Shown: piece by piece, positions 25,252 to 36,513 of the stretch | Position numbering within the stretch: the stretch's first letter is position 1 | Layout of the letters: each line of letters opens with the position of its first letter | Assembly: GCF_019649055.1 (NCBI RefSeq) | Contig: NW_026570224.1 | Span: forward strand, 2,170,001-2,234,000 | DNA length: 64,000 bases | Origin: Paramacrobiotus metropolitanus | Taxonomy: Eukaryota; Tardigrada; Eutardigrada; Parachela; Macrobiotidae | Direction of reading: 5' to 3' | Notes under the pieces: generated by a model | What the model saw: only the letters and a program-made list of their open reading frames with translations | Database searches by the model: none | What the model was told of the DNA's origin: nothing | Position numbers and translations under genes: made by a program

Positions 25252-27643
25252 TCAGTGTTTACCACGTTTATCATCGGATTCATCTAACTTATTTGCAGAC
25301 GAGATAATCGGTTTTTGTAACATCAAAACATTGTGATGCGAAGGCACGTCGTTAGCCATTCCCTGATTTTTCTTTCGGAAGTAGTTCTTGAAAAACTCAT
25401 AACTGCTTATCATAATGGCACAGGACGGAGCAACTTTGGCGACTCGCGGAGCCACACCGGAAAATAAGGCTTTGATACCACGCTGCTTGTAGAGATTTAC
25501 CATCAGTGCGAGAGTGGTGGTCGGTTGTTTCCGTACTGTGGGACGAACGGACAATAGTTCCCCGAGCTCAATTTGTCTATGCGTTTTGACCACGTCAAAT
25601 GGAAGTGTGGTAACACCGGCTATCGTTCCAGCCGCGGCACCGGATGCGAAGGCCCAAATCACAGGAAGCTCAGAAGACTGCTTGCGCTTCAGAACCATTT
25701 TCTTAAACGTTTCATAATGGAACCAATAAATGCCTGAAAATGCAGGTATGAACACAATTCGAATATCAAGCTAAAACTGCTGACCGTTCGACAACAGATA
25801 CAGTAAGACTTTACGATTAAAGAAACACTATCAAATGCATTGTGTTGCAAAATGCGTACACGAACAAAACAAAAAACCTACTGGGTTTTTTTGTTAGGAA
25901 CTACAATAATAAAAGTTAACAGTTCAATTCAACCAATTATAAAATGAAAACGAACAGAATTACATGGTACACACAGTTTGACGTTATTTTGATCATCAGC
26001 CAATTGTGATCTACTATTAGGTAAAACAAAAGCGGCATTTCGGCCGTGTATTCGTAATATCGTATTGCAAAAATTCTCCAGTTGATTAACGAACCGCAAA
26101 ACTGAACTGCTTGTTAAAGGTGTCAATACGTGTCAATCTTATCAGTGTCAATACGTACACGAAAATGGGACGTCTCGCAGAATAGTCGGTCCCCATCCAC
26201 GCCATAGCGACAGAATGCCTTCCTTCTTAACTGTAGCCTTTACGGCTCTCCAGATATCTATTGAGTAACAATTCGCAAGCCATTTTTACCAATTCACGTA
26301 AAAATTTAATGATGAAAAGGTGCAGTAGAATTTTCGCCGTAGGAGAAAGAGAGAACACACAACGCAGAATGGAGTTAATACTCACAATAATAATCCAGTT
26401 TTTCAGACTGTAATTTGGTCCTAATCAGTTCGATGGGACTGATAACGGTAACGGCACATACTGCAATAGCGAGCATTTTTGTTAGAACAAACACTCACTG
26501 ACATAATCGCCAATGTATCCAAAAATTAATACAGCCGTCGCCGCATACTTCTTGCCAAAGCCCCAGCAAAAATAGGAACCAGTCCATAATCCGTGTATCT
26601 GCTCTTTGATAACTGCTCTTTTAATTTTTCATATGTGGTAAAATATAACACCGTTGCAGGAACTGTCATGACTCTGCAAAGTGAAAATAGTGTAAATTCC
26701 AGTAAGTTGGATTTCCAAGAGCGAGACGCCCGCTATTCAGCATATTCGCATTAGTTATTTTCCTGTTCGTCTTACAAGGTTGGCGGAAGTCCAGCCCATA
26801 GCGTGAGAACGCCTTCCTGCCTAGCTACTTTCACTAGAGTATCCTGAAAATATATAAGATCAAATCAGCTCTGCAGATAATCACACAGCTGAAAGAGAAT
26901 ACCTAATCTACAGTAAAAGCCTAAACAAAACAGATTGATAATACCGGAAATAAAAATATGCAGGAAGAATAAACGAGGACGTCCAACAAAAGAAAACAAG
27001 AAACTTGTTGGATGAATTTGCTGTTAATAATTTGTCAATATTACACTAGCGCGTTAACAAGTACAAACCACAAAGTAATTGCACAATGCACGCCAACGAC
27101 AATTTTAAAGTATCAAGTGCTCCGGTAACCAGTGCACGGTGGTCTGACCAGGAAAATTTTAATTCGCCATTTGTGATACTCTTGCGCAGGTAGACACTAA
27201 TTATGACGATAAGTTAAAATATTAAAAATAAAATAAAATGATTAATGGTATAACATGATAACCCACGATTGTTCCCGTAAAACGCGGAGTCGCTATCCTT
27301 CCGTGATTTCTGGCTGAAAAGGGTTCTTCGCCGGGATAAGCGGCCACTGCACTCTGGCGGCCGCAAACATGGTTAAGTAAGCCGGTACAATAGGTCTCAC
27401 AGTATAATTGCTGGGAGAGGGGAGATGTGAGCTTCACCTGACTCTGTAGACGAACTTTGACTACATCGAGTGGTGTTGCTGCAAAAATACAAATCAGCTG
27501 ATTTGCACGTCCGCAATCTGGGAGCGGATCTCATAATATCTATACGTAATCGTCACGATCAACCTACTGAACAAGGAAGTTAGCATAGCCCCAGTAGACG
27601 ATGCAATAATCTGCTGCGTGGAAGTGATTCCGTTGGTCGCCAT
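25252..27643 (-). CDS. Mitochondrial carrier, SLC25A39/SLC25A40 type
   Basis: This inner-membrane carrier belongs to the Mtm1/SLC25A39-40 group, implicated in mitochondrial glutathione import. Seven exons join in frame to 378 aa: 27643-27568, 27478-27267, 26843-26776, 26673-26549, 26460-26386, 26257-26159 and 25733-25252. The three carrier repeats each show the Px[D/E]xx[K/R]xxxQ signature: [22 protein letters not shown] and [11 protein letters not shown]. The second half of repeat 1 has [27 protein letters not shown], of repeat 2 [26 protein letters not shown], and of repeat 3 [30 protein letters not shown]. The SPIELIR variant and WRGWGPT-LRDVPFS block are diagnostic of this subfamily. An insertion between helices 1 and 2 carries several Cys ([17 protein letters not shown]), also typical of SLC25A39/40. 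I cannot separate A39 from A40; invertebrates usually have one. Confidence 0.9.
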
Positions 27644-28332
27644 GACGGGAACGTTCAAATTCGTGCGAGTTCCACACAATTATGCAAAGGTTTACATTGA
27701 GCTCGGGGGCTGCTTATGACGATCAAGTTCCACCATAACGGTGCGCCGTATAACATTTGACTTGTGCAATATCTCCCACTCTCATCAGAAAATTCAGAAA
27801 TAATATCACATTCGGACGTACACGGACGCATAAAATTCGCGAAACATTTGCTAAAAAATATGGCTCATAAATTATAAAAAATGTTAAAATTAACTGATAT
27901 TAACGTGATCATTGATAACTCAGTCTCACACTGGCTTCGATTTCGAATAACTATGAATGAGTACAAAATTAATGAAAATGCAAACAGCGAAAATCATTCG
28001 GTAAAAACCCATGACAACCGCCCTGTGTAGAGTACCACTTACAATTTTACTTGCTGTTAAGTTTATTGCAGCAGTCGGATACTAGTGAAGTGGCCTACTT
28101 CAATAACCTTTGGTTAAGTACCCCGCTTTGGTGTTTGTGAAATAAATCTGACTTTTGGTCAAATTTGTAAGCCTTGGTAAGCGGCGGCATTTTTAAAGCG
28201 CCAATATAGTAAAAGAACAGAATTCAGATTCTCAGAACTTTTCTTAATGACATACATCAAATCACCATGTATCAAGAAAACAACGAAATTTCATTCAGTA
28301 ATCAGTACATATTATACCGCACCTTCAAAAGG
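27644..28332. other. Tandem-gene spacer
   Basis: This stretch lies between the 5' end of the carrier and the 3' end of UFL1, both on the minus strand. It should hold the carrier promoter and UFL1 3' UTR. I see nothing coding and no repeats. Confidence 0.4.
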
Positions 28333-31300
28333 TCAACCATTCGCGATTTGATGCAATTTGTCTATAGTTTCCAACAAAACATCTTGAGAAGGCTGACTTT
28401 GCATTTTCTCTTTACAGTTTTCTAAAATGTCAAGTTGCTCTGTGTTCAGATTTGATTTTATTATGTTGATCATCTGAGGGACGAATTTTCCGGGAGCATC
28501 CAGCGGAACACCGGTGAATTTCAGGAAGAGCGCGAGCACACACAACCGTAATGCAGAGCCAACATCCTTGGCGGACTTTATTCCGTGTAAAAGTTGCTGA
28601 CGATGCTCTTGGCAAATTTGAGACTCTAATTTTTTGTCCGCTTTCTTCACTGGCATGCCAATTGCTTCGCTGTCCAAAAGGGCATTCAAGGCAGTCTCAA
28701 AGGTGTCGATGCTGTCACCATTCGATGCTGTATTACATTTGTCGAATAAACTTCTGTACGGCTCAGGAAGTTTGGCAATCAATTTATTTCGGCTCTGAAA
28801 AACAAGTTATTGAATTCGCAATAAACAGAACATCTTGCCTTTTGCCGAAGATCGCCCTTAGATTGTATTCAATACTTACTTCAGAAGTCGTAGCCGTCTT
28901 TTCCTGTGCAGGCATCCCAAGGTCTTCCATCACATAATAAACCAATGGATTCAAAATTTCGGATCCCAAATTCCGTAGCAAATGCTTTGATAGCTGTTTT
29001 TTGTCAGCATCTGAAGAAAAAAAGTGAACTGAAAAAACTTTACGAACTGAATTGATTTCCGATTCACCTGTTGAAAGATGTTCAATTCCCTTACAAAACA
29101 GTCGCATTAACCACATATTCATGGAAATCTGATCCTGCACCGTCTTATGGGTTTGTTTGCGATCCACCGCCGATGATGCAATAATTGTTTTGGCCTTGGC
29201 ATCCAACACCTTTCGATACTGCGACGAGAGTCCTGGCTGAATTAAATCGGCAATCGCCTTAAGGAGTTCATAAGGAGCATCTTCATAGATTTTCTGCATT
29301 TCCACTACAATTGCCGGTATGGTCAAAAAGTCCGGAAGTGCAACATCTTGAGAACCTTCAACATCATCAACCTTCTTGCCTTTTCCACCTTTTGAAGCTA
29401 CTTTAGCAGTGGGTTGTTTTCGCTGGTCTTTCCGGCTCTTTTTCGAAGAAACGTTTGAATCTACATCATCGTCCTCTTGATGCGCCGCTTTCGCTGGCGC
29501 GGCCATTAAAATAGCCGCCTGCGTGGTGGCTTCTTGGTCTGCCACGGTTTCTATTCTGGGTCCATACAAATCTCGGCAATCATCAATCATCTTATTAGCT
29601 ACCAGAAAATTTCCTTCCAGCAGCTGAATATCTTTGAACTTCTTGGAAGACATCAGTTTCTGCAACAGAGCCGCTACATCTTCCTCATCCATGCCGGACG
29701 GAAACAATCCCACACCTTCCATCCACGTTCCGGTCGACATGAAATCTTCCAAAACACCTTCGACGCGAGCAAAGGTACTGTTTGGTATCATACAGGTATT
29801 CAGAAACATGAAATCACTCGTTGCATAACGGCTTTTGAGGAAATGGATGGGATCAGCTATGTCAAATCGTTTCAACATATCGTAAGCAACATATGCATTC
29901 GAACTGAGGAAGTCCTTCACCCATGTATTTTGTGCATTGCTGTAGACATTAGGGACGAATGATGCTTTATCTTTCCGACCCTGACCGCTCAAAGTGCCAG
30001 ATACTTCTCCCAAAGAGACCAATTCCTCCACAACAACTGCAATAACATACAAATTTAGTACTCGTAGAGTCGTACACATAATATGCCGCTTCTTGGCATA
30101 GGTCAATTAAATTTGGATAACCATTTTTGCATTGGGTAACGGAGAAACGCGTAAAAAACTATGGATGATTCAGCAAAAAATGAAATAACAAATAAGGAGA
30201 CGAATAAATTTGCGTGCCAAGGATAGAAACTGACCATCGAAGTGTAAAAAAGTCATGTTTAATGCAAACGCCTGTTATACAGACTGAACCTATTTCGATA
30301 TAAAAAACAATAAACCAATTGAAACTTAATTACCCGACGCGCAATGGTTACCCAAATGCAATTGACCTATACCATTATAATTATTGAGATGTACTTTTCC
30401 ACAGTGCACATTACTGGGAATAATAAAAATACAACTCACGCGCGGTAATTCGGTCATTCAAATTATGTTGCTTTATCAGTCCTTGAATCGGCACAGGACG
30501 GCTGGACGCATTCAGAGCGCCTCGCAAAACTGCGCGATGACGAGCAATCAACCAGTCCGTTAAAATTATTCGAGGATTGTTGGGATCCTTTTGGCCATGA
30601 ATTCGCCTCCCCAAATTATCGGCAGCAACGGTCATCAGGAATTCCGCCGGCAAATCAAACACGATGGTTAGATCGGAAATGTTAATCACACCCTTTTCTT
30701 GGAGGCGTTCGTTCATGTCATCAGCTAAAGAGGCAATGTAGTCCCTGCAACAAACAATTCGGCAACATTAATAACGCAAAACCAATACAGGCACCGAAGG
30801 AATGATACGTGACGGTCACTAGTAGTAAAACCAAAATCATATATCAGGCTTAAATAAACGAAATGAATATTTTTAACAAACTCGTACTCTAGGATTTCGC
30901 GATAAATAAGGTCTAGTGGCCCATAACTGGTCACATCAATAAGCATTCGAGTAGTTCTAACTGCTACAGTATTAAAGACGCATACGCAGAAACACATACG
31001 CATTGATCAGCTGTCCGAGAATAAAATTCAGTGACGGGTCACTTCGGACGATATCCTTTACCGCTCCTTCCACATGCGATAAATCCACATTCAGAGCTTG
31101 TGCGACGTCAACAATATTTATTCTCCCCCCACTGACAACTATTTCATCGCGGATTTCACGGTTAAGATGCTGTGGAGTCAGATATTCCTTGCCATCTGTC
31201 GTAAAAACTACATCGAGCAACTTCATCTTCATCAGATTAGAGACGATCTCAATGCAATTCCTTTCCGATAACCTGCTCTCAGAAAGAAGTACGTAAGTGA

Positions 31301-31430
31301 AAACACAGCAATCACACTGAAACTCATAAAATTTCACAGTTTAGGAATTTTACCGTTGCGTTGTGCTTCCTTGTTGGACCCGCTGGAAATCGTTGGCTAA
31401 ACGTCGGACTTCTTCCCAATCAGATGCCAT
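28333..31430 (-). CDS. UFL1: UFL1, E3 UFM1-protein ligase 1
   Basis: UFL1 transfers UFM1 from UFC1 to substrates, with DDRGK1 at the ER, including ribosomal uL24 during ER ribosome rescue. Six exons join in frame to 738 aa: 31430-31354, 31272-31000, 30744-30440, 30036-29068, 29010-28880 and 28794-28333 (human 794). Diagnostic N-terminal blocks are [57 protein letters not shown] and [21 protein letters not shown] (winged-helix repeats). These are followed by [20 protein letters not shown] and [21 protein letters not shown] lysine-rich disordered insert ([20 protein letters not shown]) precedes the C-terminal helical region. The start lies 511 bp from the oppositely oriented NOP58 start. Confidence 0.95.
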
Positions 31431-31941
31431 TTTTCTTCAGAAGTGAAGAGGGAATGCTAACGATAATCGATAAACGGAGCCGATGAATCTCAGATGATCA
31501 TAGAATATAAAATCTCTATCCAAAGAAATTTTCTTGCAGCACAAAAGCAAAAAACTGAAATATGTAGTGACTGTAGTCAACCAGCATTATTTCTATGTAA
31601 AAACATTGAAAAAATACCACTTTTTGGAAAAGTCAAAATTCAAAATACATAACTGCTTGGATGGCGGTGACCACGTGTGCACCAACGAGAAGGGTGACTG
31701 GCTGCAAGGATTTCCTTCACTACTTGCATTAACCAAACTGATTTCGCAAATCAAAATTCATTTTCCTTTCCTTTCGAGTTTTGAACTTCTCAAGTGTTTT
31801 CACGGCGAGTACCTAATACTTGCAATGCTTATATAAGACGATTACGATAATTTTTGAAGATTTTTATTTTTATGTGGTCTTCCATGGAATGGTGATAAAT
31901 AATTTATCTGTTTCTCTTTAAACGTTGCGCAAAAACCGAAA
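31431..31941. promoter_or_regulatory. Compact divergent promoter, UFL1 / NOP58
   Basis: Only 511 bp separate the two start codons, so both transcripts almost certainly start within it. I see no clear TATA box or pyrimidine initiator, and assign it by layout only. Confidence 0.45.
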
Positions 31942-34900
31942 ATGTTGGTTCTGTATGAAACGGCGACCGGATATGCCGTCTTCAAAGTGAGTACGAGAAA
32001 CTGAAGAGCTTGCCGTGCGTGCCGGTTTAGCCGACTCTGTGTCAGTGCAGTGGGACATGTTTTATGGTCTACTTGAAGGTTTTATCCGAGCTGCGAAGTA
32101 AAATAAAGCCACTTTCGCCATTACTTTCTAGGTTTTGGATGAGAAAAAGCTGAAGAAGATTGACAACCTTTATGACGAATTCCAGTCCTTTGACACAGCG
32201 AGCAGCATGTATGGGAACCCTGATCAGCTGCAAAATTCAAAAGGCCGAAATGCTTTTTTAACTGTGTGCCTGAATTTACAGAGTACAACTGCAGAAGTTT
32301 TACAAATTTGGAACCACTGAGGATGCACTGAGTGGTGAGAACAAACTGAATGTTACTTTGAAAGATTTGGTATGAGGGGGCTCGAGTGCAGAGTAGAATT
32401 TTGAGATTTAAACATTTTCAAATTTTAGATAAATACAGTAAATTTCACGATTTAACTGATCTTTTTGCTTTTCTTTGACAGCTTTTTTCTGAGTTAATTA
32501 AAAGGTTCCCACTTCTCAGCTTTTGAAGAGCGGTTTTTCTTTGCTTGTAGCTGCAACCGCTACTGTGGAGGGGAAGATTGGAAAGAAGCTGAAGAAGGTC
32601 CTCAAGAAGATCAAAGCCGAAGATGCTCACGAGCAGCTGGCTGTCGCTGACAGCGCATTGGGGAAGATCATTAAGGTACGGCACGAATATTGCAGCAATA
32701 TGACTGTAATTTCGAATGTTGGCCTTTTTAATACATTTTTTTTTGAGTAGGACAAATTTGATATAACCTGTGTTGCCAATACACAAATCAGTGAACTGAT
32801 GCGTTGTATAAGAACCCAAACAAATAACCTGATTGCTGAAGTCTCTGAAAGGGAAAACAACGCTATGATACTGGGTTTGGCTCATGGGTGAGAAGAAACT
32901 TCATTTTGGTCTAAAACTTTCTTGAATGCATTAAACGTCTTATTAGAATTGACGTCGTTTACAGTGCCTGGTTGTATGAATGAATAGATTGCTTATGGTT
33001 TTTGCACAGTCCTTCTCTTAGTTTCTTTGAATAGAAATATATTGCTGCTCGTGATGCATAACTCAAGTGGTAACTGATAGTTTTGAGGAATTTCTCGTCA
33101 CTACCTCTGAAGCAGCAGGATTACTGTTCCAAAATATTGTTGACATCTGTCCAAAATTAAAATTTGTGTAAGCCCAATTTAACTCCGCAGGTTATCTCGA
33201 CATACGCTAAGATTCAGTGGAGACAAGATTGATACTATGATTATCCAAGCCGTGTGTAAGTTGATTAGTACCTCGTCTTTTGGTTGATGCGTTTGGGCTA
33301 AACCGTGCGCTATTTCTTAGCTCTTCTGGACGACTTGGATAAAGAATTGAACAATTACATTATGAGATGTCGCGAATGGTACGGATGGCATTTTCCAGAG
33401 CTGGGTAGCATAATCCAGGATCACGCTGCCTACATTAAAACTGTGAAAAAACTTGGTAGGTCAGATCCGGGTTGTAACCGTTAATTTTGTTACGAAATTC
33501 TCAAGCGCAGTAAATATGAGCGATGCGGTTTTTCCGAACATAAGATAAAATAAAATATATTTGTGTGTTATCTGATATAATTCTTAAGTAATAATTAACT
33601 TTCTTATTTGCTCAGGAATGCGCACTGCGACAATCACAATGGATTTGTCCGATATACTACCTGCAGATTTAGAGCAGCGCGTGAAAGATGCCGGTCAGAT
33701 TTCGATGGGTACTGAAATCAGCGAACAAGATATCGAGCATATTAGCAGCCTTTGCGATCAGGTAGACACACGTTTTCGGAATTGAGTATACCGCGTGGTT
33801 TTCGTATCGTTGATGACGTTTTTAATCATTGCAACAATCTGAAAAGTTGTGCGGAGTAAAATTTTCTGAGAAGAAATACACCCATAAATTTGAAAGGTTT
33901 TGATGGTAAGTTCTATATAGATAATTTGGTATGCTGCTTTAGATACTTGAGATGCACGAATACCGAGCTCAACTGTACGACTACCTCAAAAACAGGATGG
34001 CTGCGATTGCTCCCAATTTAACAGTACTCCTCGGTGAATTAGTGGGTGCACGACTGATCAGTCATGCAGGTATGTTTGAATGACGGAAATATTCAGCTCT
34101 GCATATGTTTTTGATAATATTTTCTAACGAATTACTTTTCAGGATCCTTAATGGGTCTGGCAAAGTATCCCGCTTCGACAATCCAGATATTAGGAGCAGA
34201 AAAAGCTTTGTTCCGCGCTTTAAAGAAGAAGCATGATACCCCAAAATACGGGTTGATTTACCATGCTCAATTGATCAGTCAAAGCAGTCCAAAGATAAAA
34301 GGAAAAGTATGGGGCTTAGATGGCAGTTTTGACATCTTATACCGTATTTTATCGATTAGTGATCCAGCGTTACTAATTTTTCGTTAGGTGGTATTTGTAT
34401 CGATGAACATTTTCACTTTTTTTTATTTAGATGTCCCGTATGGTGGCTGCGAAAGCCTCTCTATCGATAAGAGTGGATGCCCTAGCGGAGACTGATGATG
34501 CCGATTTGGGCACGATGCAGCGGGCATATCTGGAACAGAAAGCCAAAGAACTCGAATCTGTTGATGTAAGTAAATTGATGAAATGGCAGTAGAAGAAAGG
34601 ATGTACCAGTTGTATAGTATCTTGTTTGAATTGGTACTGTGTGGTTTTTCATAATTGTTATTCGTTTCAATTAATTCAATGAAAAAAATCATCTTTATTT
34701 TTCGACAGGCCAGTCGGAAAGGCGGAGTTAGTGGAAATAAGAACTTTGACAAATATCAGAATAAGAGGTGAAGTACCTATATATTACTCTGTCGCTGCAT
34801 GATAGCAGAGAAAACGCTTTTGGTTAATATCATGTTTACTTGCAGTCAAGTGTGGCAGTATCAATCAGGCAATGACGTTACAATAACACCTCAACAGAAG

Positions 34901-35231
34901 ATAAAGAAGGAGCCCGATTTCTTTGAATCTCCCGCGCCTGGGAAGCTGAAAAAAGTATTTGGGGAAGAGCAAGAAGCTGAACCCAATGGCGACGCTGAAA
35001 CCCCTTCTGCGAAGAAGAAAGGAAAGAAACGAAAAGATGCCGAGGAGATCGAAGCTCAACCCGAAGTCGACAATGGTGAAGCAGTCGGTAATTTTAAATA
35101 AGTGGTTAATGGGTCATAACAAACTACGGCAGTGTTCTGAAGTTATAAGTTTTTTAGTCGAGGAACCTTCAGAAGACAGTAGCGGGAAGAAAAAGAAAAA
35201 GAAGAAAGTGAAAACTGAAGAAGAAGCGTGA
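31942..35231 (+). CDS. NOP58: NOP58, box C/D snoRNP core protein
   Basis: NOP58 forms the box C/D snoRNP core with NOP56, fibrillarin and SNU13 in the nucleolus, guiding rRNA 2'-O-methylation. Fourteen exons join in frame to 527 aa: 31942-31986, 32132-32208, 32282-32334, 32551-32675, 32751-32887, 33191-33255, 33321-33455, 33616-33761, 33943-34069, 34143-34306, 34431-34565, 34709-34767, 34846-35087 and 35158-35231. Motifs: N-terminal [15 protein letters not shown]; coiled-coil region [20 protein letters not shown] followed by [12 protein letters not shown] domain [20 protein letters not shown], with [20 protein letters not shown] and KALFRALK; and a C-terminal tail of Lys/Glu tracts with KKKKKKK. 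NOP58 rather than NOP56 is supported by [18 protein letters not shown] and by the tail. Intron 5 contains a snoRNA. AATAAA is at 35435-35440. Confidence 0.96.
33043..33117 (+). ncRNA. Intronic box C/D snoRNA, SNORD70-like
   Basis: This lies in NOP58 intron 5. Terminal stem TGCTGCT (33043-33049) pairs with AGCAGCA (33111-33117), 7 bp and perfect. Box C is GTGATGC (33051-33057, one change from RTGATGA) and box D is CTGA (33107-33110). An internal D' CTGA is at 33074-33077, with a C'-like TGAGGAA near 33084. The 12 nt directly before box D, TCGTCACTACCT (33095-33106), are complementary to the conserved 18S rRNA segment AGGUAGUGACGA. The fifth base before box D (33102) pairs with the A of AGGUA, equivalent to human 18S A512, the site assigned to SNORD70, which human NOP58 also hosts. 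The box assignments are seen directly; the methylation target is inferred, and the 18S sequence is from memory of a highly conserved region. Confidence 0.85.
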
Positions 35232-35801
35232 GGTCCGCCTTTTGGAATTATATATTTTTGTTGTCCAGCTTGGAATTTTCCATGTATTTTTCTGAAGAAG
35301 TATGGTTGGTTTTCGTGCTTTTGGTTGTTGGTCTTGTATAATTATGTGTTTGAGCCTTTACTGGTTAATTAGTACGTTGGAAGTTGGTGCACTTCCGCAC
35401 GGTGTCAGTTGTTAGGTTTTGTTTATTGCAATGCAATAAATAACAGATGTGCCGCGATATATTGCGGTTGTTTATTATTTTTAATAATCAGTTGAAACAC
35501 AAGTCAGTAAATAGTAATGTTTAGAATAAGCAGTCAAGCGGCCGGTATATCAACTCTAAACAAGTGGTCAAGCGTACGGAACTGTACTGTACGCTGGAAG
35601 TACAAATATTGGTTATAACTCATGCTTGCATGCGAATGCTTAGTGTTTTAACGTATTACGTACGTAGTTGAGAAACCGGAACGATGAATGTGAATATCGA
35701 TATGTAACAGCGAACCGGTTAAATCCGAATTGTAAAAATATCATTAAGAGTTAAATTGTTCGGGATGTTTTGCTCATGATCACGTTAGGTGGCAGCCTGA
35801 A
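35232..35801. other. Convergent 3' spacer
   Basis: This lies between the 3' ends of NOP58 (+) and the prepropeptide gene (-). It contains the palindromic poly(A) signal annotated separately and several GTAC-rich words (for example 35578-35600). There is no coding frame. Confidence 0.45.
35422..35440. terminator. Palindromic, two-way poly(A) signal
   Basis: TTTATTGCA (35422-35430), one A, then TGCAATAAA (35432-35440) form a 9-bp perfect palindrome. It reads AATAAA on the + strand (35435-35440, for NOP58) and AATAAA on the - strand (TTTATT at 35422-35427, for the prepropeptide gene whose stop is at 35802). Use in both directions is inferred from the tail-to-tail layout. Confidence 0.5.
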
Positions 35802-36513
35802 TTATCCGAGGTATTCGTTGGCTTCCGGGTCGGGCAGACCGTTGCTTTTTGCCATCAGGGGATTTAAGAAGCCGTGAATCTGCATAATGCGAAACAGAAT
35901 GCGTCGAGAGCGTTGATGCTCGTTTTCGGGCTCGAAGCCAGTCGGGGTTCGTGTGCCGAAGATGGTCGATTGATCCTCGCTGTCAGTGCGAAGTCTGTCG
36001 GGTCCAAGTCGCAGAGTGCCGTATCGGCGAAAGGGCAAGAACGGTCCAGGTGACGGAATCCAGGACGGCCGCACCGAGCTCGGGACACCACTTCGTTTCA
36101 TTCCGGCGAAGTACGTTGCTGCAGTGATATTAAACGCTCGGTTGTTTTTATTTGCACACATACAAATTTTACTTAGGGTTTGACATAGTAAATGTTGATT
36201 ATGTTTTGTTACGGCTTCCTTAACTATGCATTCACAATGTACTACTGCGTGCAACAGGTTATCTTTAATTTATATGATATTTAAGGTCATCGATAACCAA
36301 GGTTATGCTCTCTTTCGTGCCGACCGGAAATCAGCATTGACCTTATGACTAACCTGTCAGTGAGCTGTTAGACCCGGATGTTGGCTCGAGGTAGAGAACG
36401 TCTTCGTTCGACCATTCTGGATCTTTATAAAAAGGAAAACTGTCCAGCGGAAAGCTTAAGGCCAACTGGACAGATACGATTAGAATGGCTAAAAGAATAA
36501 GATGGTTGATCAT
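35802..36513 (-). CDS. Unrecognised secreted prepropeptide (neuropeptide-like)
   Basis: Two exons (36513-36354 and 36118-35802) join in frame across a GTTAGT...CTGCAG intron to 158 aa. Residues 1-20 are a clear signal peptide (MINHLILLAILIVSVQLALS). The mature region has no Cys. Cleavage sites are KR (61-62), RR (84-85) and a furin-type RSRR (123-126). They would release SGVPSSVRPSWIPSPGPFLP plus a final F (63-83), an acidic spacer (86-122) and a C-terminal peptide starting ILFRIMQIHGFLNP (127-158). The last residues are NEYLG, so a terminal Gly could give NEYL-amide. The Gly in YGTLRLG is followed by Pro, so that is not an amidation site. I cannot assign a known neuropeptide family. The EYL-amide end faintly recalls EFLamide peptides, but with a single copy this is weak. 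Confidence 0.7.

Noticed and set aside
33800-33885. Second possible box C/D snoRNA in NOP58 intron 8 (TTGATGA ... CTGA)
   Set aside because: Box C starts with T instead of R, the flanks do not form a terminal stem, and no rRNA match was recognised.
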